Assembly: GCA_002633025.1 (NCBI GenBank)
Contig: NMRB01000937.1
Coordinates: 122,183 to 186,182 of the forward strand
Direction: 5' to 3'
Source of the DNA: Notospermus geniculatus
Lineage: Eukaryota; Nemertea; Pilidiophora; Heteronemertea; Lineidae
DNA: 64,000 bases
A program made the translations under genes and the position numbers. Positions within the stretch are counted from its first letter, which is position 1. Each line of letters opens with the position of its first letter. Positions 1 to 8,474 of the stretch are shown one piece after another. The notes beneath the pieces are model-generated. The model was given only the letters and a program-made list of their open reading frames with translations, was not told the origin of the DNA and ran no database searches.

Positions 1-27
1 AACCACTACACCACCGGGCCCAAGTGG
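1..27 (-). repeat. tRNA-derived SINE head, cut by window edge
   Basis: Read on the minus strand this begins with GGTGGTGTAGTGGTT, a pol III A-box-like stretch. The same stretch starts the better-preserved SINE at 47,173. The rest of the element lies outside the window. Seen: the shared motif. Inferred: membership of the same SINE family. Confidence 0.5.
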
Positions 28-251
28 CATCGCAACCAAGGAAAGGGTTAACAACCTAAAACACAAAAGCTGAAATGTACATCTCTGCAGGTTGACAATA
101 GTAGTGGACAGCAGTGATGATAGTTGAGTGAACTGATGACCAGTGATGATCACCTGCAACATGTACATGTACCTACTTTGGTCAGATTGGGTCGCATTGT
201 GCAACATCAGAGGCCTGATGATCCAAATTCAACTTTGATAATTTCTTACAG

Positions 252-413
252 ATTCATTCAACTGGAGCAATGCAGCGATGGGAAGAAGGGAAAATAAGGT
301 ATGAAGAAAAAAAGCAGCTGCGGATGAAGGCCAAGGAAGAGGAAGAAAAAAAGAAGAGGGAGGCGGCAGAGAAGAGTGGGGAAATTCTAACGCCACCTGC
401 ATCAAATATGTAG
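252..413 (+). CDS. terminal coding exon of an unidentified gene (partial)
   Basis: A good acceptor (TTTCTTACAG, ending at 251) is followed by 53 open codons and a TAG at 411-413. The peptide starts IHSTGAMQRWEEGKIRYEEK, continues through a long run of Lys, Glu, Arg and Ala typical of a charged alpha-helix or single-helix coiled coil, and ends with a short Pro-containing tail. Codon use is purine-rich and unlike the A+T-rich flanks. A 3'UTR follows with AATAAA at 711. I do not recognise the protein; such charged C-terminal helices occur in many unrelated families. Upstream exons lie left of the window, so the reading phase at the acceptor is unknown, but only this frame stays open across the whole stretch. 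Confidence 0.6.
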   Translation: MHSTGAMQRWEEGKIRYEEKKQLRMKAKEEEEKKKREAAEKSGEILTPPASNM

Positions 414-710
414 CACTAGTATGGATCCAATATTGTTACTTTGCCTGCCGTGTTATTCCTCGCATCCACACAGAATACGGGTAGAGGATGGTTTATAATT
501 TGTCCAGAATCATAAAACATATCAGATTAAATGGTTATATTACCGGTACTTTTACTATGATATAGTTGCAATAGTGGTGGCATCTGAGAGTAGATTTGGG
601 ACTTCGTGTCGGTATTTAGTCCAGTTGGTGAGATCGCACACCAGTCTATGGCACAAGTTGTTGTCCCTCAATGTTGTCATGGTTGTAGGTGCATCATAAC
701 TTTTATATTC

Positions 711-716
711 AATAAA
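711..716 (+). terminator. candidate polyadenylation signal
   Basis: Canonical AATAAA about 300 bases after the stop codon at 413. The 3'UTR would end near 730-740. It fits the partial gene at 252-413. Confidence 0.45.
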
Positions 717-861
717 TATTATACACGTCTAAACCTTTTCTTTACTTTCTTGTCTTCCACTCCAGGATTCTCACCAAATGGGGAGCCCGTATGAGGCACT
801 CACATCAAAGAATATGAGAACGTCCTTTTGGTATTGTACATGTATATGTACGAGATATTTT

Positions 862-992
862 CTTCAAGGCTGAAGCTAAAGCATTATCGGTCCTGGTAAG
901 TACGCAAGCAGCCATCTCGAGCTACTCATGTTCCTCACTTCGATGGGGTCTAATACTTGCCCTTGCAAAGCAACTGCAGCTTACCATCCCAT
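862..992 (+). repeat. SINE body relic
   Basis: Diverged copy of the 3' body of the SINE at 47,173. Shared landmarks in order: GGC(C)GAAGC, AGCATTATCGG, CCTGGTAAGTACG, GCCATCTC, AGCTACTCATGTTCCTCAC and CCCTTGCAAAG. The tRNA-like head is missing here. Confidence 0.6.
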
Positions 993-1010
993 GTGATGGA
1001 ATGAAGAGCC

Positions 1011-2450
1011 AGGGATGATTTAAAGCGGGGACGTGCCACTTTGCTGAGCAGATGAGAACAGTGATGCCTCGTTGTCTAGGGCAGCCAACTTGTATCCATT
1101 TGGCTCACAATACCCTGGCACATTCTTCCCCCTTCAGGTATCATACTAAAATTTGAGACGAGTTTGTGTGTTTGTCCGCAATTTTCTCCAAGATTGATGA
1201 ATGGATCGCCCCCAAACTTGGTATGCATATGCAGACAGACCTCGGAAGTGTCCTTATGAAGCTCGAATTTTGATTCGCCTAATTATTATTAATAGATTTC
1301 ACAATGTTGTTTACACCTTTTCACGTCACCAAGAGTTCCGTCGCATCATCCGTGGCGTCAGCAATGTTATTCATGAAATGATGTCATTATGTCCCTAAGC
1401 GCTCCTAATGACGTTGCAATTCGCCACTTAACGGGTATTGCCTAGTTGATTTCACACAAACAACAGAATTGTACAATATAAGTAGATCTTTATTTACCTC
1501 ATAATATCTCAACATAAAAATCGTAGCATTGAAAATTGAAATTAAAAAGTTGCTGTCACATTAAAGAGTTAATATACATGATATACATCTTTTAGCACAG
1601 CGTGATACATAACTGAATCCGTCTCATTAAAGCCTGCTTTCTATGTTGAATGTTAAAATATGAATTTGATATACTCTATTCTACCCATACTGAGGTCAGT
1701 AAAGCGGGGAGCACACCAGGTGATATCACAAGCGATCTGATTGCCCCGAGCAAAATCGGCTGTTGACGCCAGGCGTGCACTGGACAGCGATGCGTGGAAT
1801 CTTCTCGCCAGCAATGGCTGCCCATTATGAAACAAGACCAAAACCGATATCACCTAGTCTGCAGTGGCTGGCGAGAATGCCACTGGCGATTAGAATGCTT
1901 GTGATATCACATGTGTGCTGCCCGCTGCAGAGAGCATTAAATGACAGATTATGTGAAGCATATCTTGTGTCCTTTTGGCCACCAATAACTGTACATCCAT
2001 TTCCATCATAGATAGCAGTGTTTCCGCCAGAGGGTATGAAGGGCACTATGTAATAGGAACAGAAAAGAACTATTTTCTTTAATTTTGTGGGGTTTTTTCT
2101 TCTGATTTTGAAGAAATTAATACCCTCAAAATATATCTCGAAAATTCGCAAGTTCTGGAAGTTGACTTCTTGATATTTATCTGATATCACCTTGTGTGTC
2201 AAATTTTTGTGCTTTCTTCTTTGGATACTGAAAATATTTCTGGCAGAAACCCTGGACAGGACATAAAATTTGCTTCACGTGACCTGTCATTCATCATGTC
2301 TGCACACTCCAATTAATACAGTAAATGGGTAGAAATAACCTTATGTACAGAGCACGATGCCAGTGCTTGATGTGATATTCATATGATACCACCATCAAAT
2401 AGTGATATCAGAAGCTGTAGGTATACACAAATAATAGATCTTCCACCAGT
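1011..2450. other. no gene seen
   Basis: A+T-rich, without long open frames. A weak inverted pair around GTGATATCACAAGC (about 1716-1735 and 1893-1915) may be the ends of an old MITE. AATAAA on the minus strand at 1487-1492 could be a distant polyadenylation signal for the zinc-finger gene at 3,823, but the distance (2.3 kb) makes this doubtful. Confidence 0.5.
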
Positions 2451-2463
2451 TCATCACTCCATT

Positions 2464-2788
2464 CCTGTAATCCAGATGAATGCAGCAACAAGTATGAGTT
2501 TAAACATATTTACAATTTACTATTTACACCATCATGACATACGTTTTCGAAGTACATACTTCCTCTTCAGGTCTACAACTGAAGTCAAAACAAAAATCAT
2601 GCATACATACAGTAGAAAGGGAAAGTTATTACACTGGNACTGTATGTATGCATGATTTTTGTTTTGACTTCAGTTGTAGACCTGAAGAGGAAGTATGTAC
2701 TTCGAAAACGTTTGTCATGATGGTGTAAATAGTAAATTGTAAATATGTTTAAACTCATACTTGTTGCTGCATTCATCTGGATTACAGG
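2464..2788. repeat. large near-perfect inverted repeat with an N near its centre
   Basis: The arms 2464-2614 and 2638-2788 are reverse complements over about 150 bases with about one visible mismatch (CATACG versus AAACG near the middle). The spacer is about 23 bases, with an undetermined base at 2638. A 13-base direct repeat TCATCACTCCATT lies at 2451-2463 and 2816-2828. It may be a foldback transposon or an assembly snap-back. The mismatch argues mildly for a real element; the N at the joint argues for caution. Confidence 0.75.
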
Positions 2789-2828
2789 ACTGAACAAATC
2801 TCTGCCAAAATTATATCATCACTCCATT

Positions 2829-3545
2829 GACATAACTGATGAGACAACTAAAATGATCATTTGGATATCATATCCAAACTAAATTACAAACCGGTACATT
2901 ATTTAGTCAGCAGAAGGAACCATTTGAAACAGTACAAAAATCAATCAGTGCAAAAAAGTGAGTTTAGAAAAATCTTTGGTTCGTAACAATGACACCGGAA
3001 AAGCATTGCCTTTAAAAGAAGCACCAACCTGATGAGTTAGGCCTTTCCCCAGACAATTATATCCCTTTAACTACATCTGACTGTACACTGTAATTACCAG
3101 TTTTTTTCAAAACATCCACACGCACCAGAACAGCCCCAAACAATGTTCAATTCTTCCCAAATGCAAGTTTAAGTCGCCTTATAAAGATGTGACTACTGCA
3201 CATCGAAGTGGGTTTCCGTAACTCGAAATACGGAAATCGATTTGGTTACGCCGGGTCGCGTCACACTACAACTAAACCGATTTCGATGTGAAACAAAACA
3301 CGTCAACTCAACCCGCAATAAAATGTTTCACGATAACTATTTCGATTTGGATAACGCACATTGAAACCGATATAAATACCGATTTCGTTAAATCAGTATA
3401 AAAGTGATCTATTTCAATTTGAGTGTGACACGTTGTATCAGAATACACCATTCCGAATTCGATTCGATATAAAACCCTAGCGTGAACATGGCAATACACA
3501 GTATGATTTGTAAAACGGAAAGAGGCATACCATGAGTTGACAGGT
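2829..3545. other. no gene seen
   Basis: Non-coding in appearance. It lies downstream of the minus-strand zinc-finger stop codon and could hold its 3'UTR. Repeated ATTTCGAT-type words between 3,200 and 3,450 hint at an old degenerate repeat. Confidence 0.4.
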
Positions 3546-3733
3546 TTAAAGCTAGTTTCCACTACAGCGGATTCTGCTGTGGTTTGTGGCAAGCGGTGCG
3601 GTTTTCACAGGGTTTTGGATAATCCTTCAATGGTTTAACAATACATGGCGTGTTAATTATCCCAATGCCTGTGAAAACCGCTTCACTTGCCATAAACTGA
3701 GGCAGAATACCCTGAAGTGGAAACGGGCCTTTA
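3546..3733. mobile_element. MITE with GTTTCCACT termini (copy 1)
   Basis: Ends are inverted: AGTTTCCACTACAGCGG on the left and GAAGTGGAAACGGGCCTTT on the right. The interior carries GGTTTTCACAGGG and CCTGTGAAAACCG, also inverted. A second copy in the opposite orientation lies at 11,346-11,546, inside intron 1 of the receptor gene. This copy sits 90 bases past the zinc-finger stop codon, so it probably lies in that gene's 3'UTR. Confidence 0.75.
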
Positions 3734-3822
3734 CAATCATGAGGTAGGAAGCATACATCTCAATACTGAGTTCAACGTCGTTTGTTTCCATCAACAATCT
3801 GATTTGTATAGCTAAACTAGGC

Positions 3823-6800
3823 CTATGTTATGACAGAGAGGTTGGTTCTGTGGTCAGTAATATGAACCTCAAGCTCCCTACCACTGACAAACGTCTTTGA
3901 ACAATACCCACACACATATGGCTTCAAAACTTTGTGAACGACAAACGTGTGATTTTCAAGAAGAGATTTTTCGGCAAAATTTGAACTGCACTCTAAACAT
4001 TGGTACCTCTCTGCTTTCTCTTCCCCGTCAGTTATGTTGGAATGAACCATCAAGTGTATCTGAAGTTTGGCTTTACTTAAGAAACGTTTCTCACAAAACT
4101 TACAGGGAAATTGGTGCAAGTTGCTCCCCTGTGTTCCATTATTAATCTGTTTGGAAAGATTCACATCTTTCTTTTGTGAACGACAGGTAGATGCAACGTT
4201 CTGAACAACGTTTGCATTAAATTCATCCCTGCTTTTAGATAACACAACAGAACCAATCGGATTTTTAGCATTACTGAAAACCTGAGAAGGGCTATTCACA
4301 TCAGAAGAGACATTTTCAGCAAATGGCTGCACCAGTGTGCCAGACATCCCTCTTTGTTTATCTTGCACACAAACACCAGACGGCAGAATCTTTTCATTCC
4401 AAACAATATCTGTTGGTTGAACATCTTTTGGTTTGGAGACAGGTTCTGCAGTTGTCATTTGACGAATACCGTTTTCAAATTCAGTGTAAGATAGTGATGG
4501 TGATGTCAATGATTCAGTCTCCTGCTGCTGGACACTTGGTGAACTTTCTTTTGAAGGTTTTTCAGAAAAAGGAGGTAGACTTGATGGCAAGTTTTCTCCA
4601 AGATGATCTCCAGATCTTGCAGGGGTGGGCTGAAGTGTGGAAGTTGGCCTTGATTTCCTTTGAGACAAATTACCAGCCCTCTTATTGCATCTCCTATTGA
4701 GATGCGTCTGTAACTGATCCTTGCGTGAAAACCGCATATCACAGAATTCACAAGAGTATGGTTTTTCTTGCGTGTGTACCAACAGGTGGCGCTTGAGGTC
4801 GCTCCGTTTGATGAAAGCTTTTGGACAAAAACTGCAGACGAAGTCCCGCTGCCCAGTATGGATCTTCAAATGACGTTTCAGATCGCCGCGCTGACTGAAA
4901 CTGCGACTGCAGGTTTGACAGACATTTTGTCCCGATTTTGACCGACGTTGCTTTTTCACCCCCAAGCTTTTCTGACTCTGTTTCACTGATTCCTGAGTAA
5001 ATTGCTGTCCAATGTTTTTGCCACGACCTGTGGTCACATCTGATGAACTACATCCAGGTGTCTTCACTTCAGAATCCGAGATTCCATACTCCTCTCTTTT
5101 CACTACAGCGTTACCAGACACGAGTGGGCAAGAATTATCTGATGAACAAGAGTCAAGATGGTTGCCTGAAATACCAGGACTAGGAGAGGAGAAACTAGGC
5201 CCTGGACTACATGGTGCAACTGAAAATGACTGAGACTGAACTTGGTAATCATCCGTAAGCGTGAGAGGACTTGAGCCATCCATCTTGGTTTGACCAGCCA
5301 TCTTGGAACAAGCCTCCATATCAGTCTTGTCAGATTTCCCAGATTCTGACTTAACAGAAAAGCTTGCCTGAAGCATGTGCAGAGAACAATGCTGCTCAAC
5401 TTCTATAGACTTTTCCGCAAGAGAGTAATCCATTTCTGAGACTGGCTTGGTGGCATCAGATGTCTGATCCGTTCCAATAATGGTAGGAGATGAATCAGGG
5501 GAGTTGGTCTCTGAACTCGGACTTAGCCGCCCCGAGCAATCATCTTGAGGATAGGCAGATATCTTCAGGCAGTGGCTTTCTTGAGTGTATACATCATCTT
5601 CCGGAGCATCTTTCTTAAATTCGTCCACAGTATTGTCGGTTTCTGGCGATGTAGCTATTTCTGACTCCTTGTCGGATGTTTTGGTCCCATTAGTGCTATT
5701 GGACTCCATGCTTGCCATAAGTTCATCATCACTACAGTATTCCACTTCAATTTTCACAACATCTAACTCCATGTCTTCCTCATCTTCTAACTCTTGAGGT
5801 TCAGTTTTGAACTTGGTTTCACCGTGATCTTTTGAATGGTAGTGTTCCCGCATATGTTTCTGTAATTCATAACGCCGAAGGAATTTCTCGTGACATATTT
5901 CACATTCAAATCGTTTATCCCCGAGATGCATGCGTACGTGATCAAGCAGCTGGTCAGTGCGAGCATATTTCCTCAAACACTGTGAACATTCGTACGGTTT
6001 TTCGCGCGTGTGTCGAGTACGAATATGACGTTGCAGGTCACTGTTTTTGATAAACCCACGGGAACAGAAAAGACAAATGAAATCCTTCTGTCCAAGGTGG
6101 ATCTTAAGGTGGCGTTTTAAGTCCCCCTTCTGCGAGAGACACTTCTTACATATGTTACACTGGTATACTTTCTGATTGTTGTCTTTTACGACAGTGGTAA
6201 TAGAAGAAGCAACAAAATCGTCCATTTCCTCCGGTGACAAGTCATACCTTGGCACAGTGTTTTGGTAGAATTTGCCACCGACACTCGGAGCACCATTTCT
6301 GCTTGCACTGAATAATTTTCCCAGAGGCTGTACCCCCCGTACTGCCGTTGTTGGTGGAATCCTCTGATCATTTGGAAACTTATCAGCTCCCGGCGAGAAC
6401 AGTTTGTCATCGGTCGAGCTCCTGTTGCGATGGTACGCAGTAAAAGCACTTCTCCGTGCAGAAGGTGCACGGGTACCTGGACTAATTTGTCCTCCTGCAT
6501 TACTGACAGCAGAGTTCATGTGTTGAATTTCAGGATCCATGTTTCCTTTTGGTATGTGGGCCTCCCTATGTGATTTCCCTGCTACATGGACATCATTATA
6601 AACACGACAGCATTCTTCAGGTCCCCGCTCCCTTTTCACATGACCATAAGGAGGCGCTGTGTTTCTATTTGTATTTTGCTGCAGTTCATTCCACTGTCTC
6701 TCAGGAGGTTGCCATGAATCACCTCCGAGTTTCTCCTCCTTGATAAGTAATACTGGACTCAACATTCTCTGTTCCCTATCAACCAAACTGTGTGCTCCAT

Positions 6801-7863
6801 AACTCGGGGATACATCCGCCTCCTCCTTTACCTCCTGCTTCACTGGGACACGAGTCATACACCCACATTGGTTGTTCAGACAAACTGGCTCCCTACCCAT
6901 CGCTACTTCTCCATGTGCAACATTACATACCGGATGCTGTAGAACTGCGTATTTAACTGGTGTAGGAATAACTTCATACTTCGGGTAGTTCACAAGTGGA
7001 CCATGGAGACAAACTTCATTTGTGCAATACAGACGACCATCACGACAACGATTTGCATTCATACAAGTATTTAACACATTGGGGTGATGTACGTAAACAT
7101 TTTCCAATGTTCTGCAAGGAGTTCCATTTTCGGGAACTCTACAGGTAGTCACCCCACAACCATTGGATTCATAGATCTGCGGCATTCTAGACCCAACGAA
7201 AACGGACGCACGACCGCATAAATTATGCATATGAGTAAACCCGCTCGGAACTGGACTGCATAAATCAAGGGTCCTAGGACTGCATAAATGCTGTGCAACA
7301 TGCCCATGCACAAGATAAGGATTAGGGTCGCAATTCCGACAAAAATTACAATCACAGGGTAGAGAATTAGGAAATGAATGTTCCTGCATAATAAATGAAC
7401 GGCCATTATTAACGAAGGACGGCGAATGCGTGAACCAATCACAATTTGGTGAAGACACCGTGGAGGCAGGATGCTCAGCAGAATTAATTGAACCTAAATT
7501 CAAACTAACAGCAGTATTATGTTCTACGTCTCTATTGGTCTCAACTTTGGCCTCAGCTCCTATGGAAGATTTTGGTTGTTCCTGGTATCCAGGACGATCA
7601 GCAGCTTCATTATCAGCAGTGTTTCCCGAATCGTTTTTGATCGATCTGGAACAAGGCGATTTGTCGACTGTATATCCTCCCTTCTCTTTATGAGCAACTC
7701 TCTGGTGACGTAGGAGTGTACAGTATTTATGGAAAGATCTTTGGCAGTGTTTGCATTTGAATACACTATAGCGTGATGGTGTGGATGGTTTCATGCCTTT
7801 TGAGGGATCATCTACCGAGCCGGCTACAGAGACAGGTGAATGTCTCATAGGCCTTTCAGCCAT
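3823..7863 (-). CDS. C2H2 zinc-finger protein with 11 fingers (independent gene or fusion C-terminus)
   Basis: From the ATG at 7863 (GACATGG context, preceded by an acceptor-like TTGCAG) this is 1,346 residues. Fingers: one near the N-terminus (CKHC...HQRVAH), then clusters of four, three and three. The four-finger and three-finger clusters are internal duplicates: both carry SQ(K/R)GDLKRHLKIH, then GQ(K/R)DF and FIK(N/R)SDL. The last finger of the three-finger cluster ends in Cys rather than His. Between clusters lie Cys-rich, Ser/Pro-rich and acidic stretches. At least seven psi-K-x-E sumoylation motifs (VKQE, IKEE, VKRE twice, FKTE, VKIE, VKSE) are visible. Expected role: nuclear DNA-binding regulator, probably a repressor. 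No KRAB, BTB, ZAD or SCAN domain is seen. I cannot assign an orthologue. Confidence 0.9.
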   Translation of the reverse strand: MAERPMRHSPVSVAGSVDDPSKGMKPSTPSRYSVFKCKHCQRSFHKYCTLLRHQRVAHKEKGGYTVDKSPCSRSIKNDSGNTADNEAADRPGYQEQPKSSIGAEAKVETNRDVEHNTAVSLNLGSINSAEHPASTVSSPNCDWFTHSPSFVNNGRSFIMQEHSFPNSLPCDCNFCRNCDPNPYLVHGHVAQHLCSPRTLDLCSPVPSGFTHMHNLCGRASVFVGSRMPQIYESNGCGVTTCRVPENGTPCRTLENVYVHHPNVLNTCMNANRCRDGRLYCTNEVCLHGPLVNYPKYEVIPTPVKYAVLQHPVCNVAHGEVAMGREPVCLNNQCGCMTRVPVKQEVKEEADVSPSYGAHSLVDREQRMLSPVLLIKEEKLGGDSWQPPERQWNELQQNTNRNTAPPYGHVKRERGPEECCRVYNDVHVAGKSHREAHIPKGNMDPEIQHMNSAVSNAGGQISPGTRAPSARRSAFTAYHRNRSSTDDKLFSPGADKFPNDQRIPPTTAVRGVQPLGKLFSASRNGAPSVGGKFYQNTVPRYDLSPEEMDDFVASSITTVVKDNNQKVYQCNICKKCLSQKGDLKRHLKIHLGQKDFICLFCSRGFIKNSDLQRHIRTRHTREKPYECSQCLRKYARTDQLLDHVRMHLGDKRFECEICHEKFLRRYELQKHMREHYHSKDHGETKFKTEPQELEDEEDMELDVVKIEVEYCSDDELMASMESNSTNGTKTSDKESEIATSPETDNTVDEFKKDAPEDDVYTQESHCLKISAYPQDDCSGRLSPSSETNSPDSSPTIIGTDQTSDATKPVSEMDYSLAEKSIEVEQHCSLHMLQASFSVKSESGKSDKTDMEACSKMAGQTKMDGSSPLTLTDDYQVQSQSFSVAPCSPGPSFSSPSPGISGNHLDSCSSDNSCPLVSGNAVVKREEYGISDSEVKTPGCSSSDVTTGRGKNIGQQFTQESVKQSQKSLGVKKQRRSKSGQNVCQTCSRSFSQRGDLKRHLKIHTGQRDFVCSFCPKAFIKRSDLKRHLLVHTQEKPYSCEFCDMRFSRKDQLQTHLNRRCNKRAGNLSQRKSRPTSTLQPTPARSGDHLGENLPSSLPPFSEKPSKESSPSVQQQETESLTSPSLSYTEFENGIRQMTTAEPVSKPKDVQPTDIVWNEKILPSGVCVQDKQRGMSGTLVQPFAENVSSDVNSPSQVFSNAKNPIGSVVLSKSRDEFNANVVQNVASTCRSQKKDVNLSKQINNGTQGSNLHQFPCKFCEKRFLSKAKLQIHLMVHSNITDGEEKAERYQCLECSSNFAEKSLLENHTFVVHKVLKPYVCGYCSKTFVSGRELEVHITDHRTNLSVIT

Positions 7864-8474
7864 GTCAGCTGCAACTGATGAGGTAACAGTTCGAATTCTA
7901 GTATCATTTGAATTGACATGATCTCTCATTTCAANGACGTCCTCGCGATATTTCTTCCCACCTCCGATGCAATAAAGATAAAAATTGATTCCGTAATTCA
8001 ACTCCCAGAACTGTATGATGATGAAATGTTGACAATAAAACCGAAGACTCCAATACTCTTCTTCCATTACGTACTCGTCTATGACTGCTGGTATTGTAAT
8101 GATGACGTTATATAACCTAAACGGTATTGACGTCACAACATAAGCGATACTGACCAAGATCAACATTCTTGTCAGATGTGACGATTCCTTTTCGAGGTTT
8201 TTCTGACTTTCCTTACTAACGCTCATTTTACCTCTCTCTTTGGAGGCATTTTGTAAGACAACAATGATCCATATATTACATAATACTATGATACAGAACG
8301 GCAGAATGGTCCCCACCATCAGCTGAAATGCGTTCCCTAAAATCTCCATCTCCGGCTCGTCCGGTACCTTCATGCTTACAATCGTCGAACCTGAAGTAGG
8401 AGGAAACAAGTTTGACCCGGAGAGTTCGTCCCAATACCTCACCATCGAGGCGGGTCTGGCACCCGGTGTAATAT
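3823..8474 (-). CDS. exon 3: GPCR TM5-TM7 continuous with the zinc-finger reading frame
   Basis: The proposed acceptor is GGTAG|ATATTAC. It is the choice that restores phase with exon 2; a nearer AG (GCCAG|ACCC) would bring a stop. Its pyrimidine tract is poor, so the exact 5' edge is uncertain. Bases 8474-7934 encode the end of ECL2, TM5 (ILGNAFQLMVGTILPFCIIV), TM6 (MLILVSIAYVVTSIPFRLY) and TM7 plus helix 8 (NYGINFYLYCIGGGKKYRED). Then comes the N at 7935, about 60 linker codons, and zinc fingers to the TAG at 3823-3825. No stop or obvious intron lies between, although TTGCAG at 7869-7874, just before ATGG at 7863, would serve as an acceptor for a separate zinc-finger gene. Confidence 0.75.
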
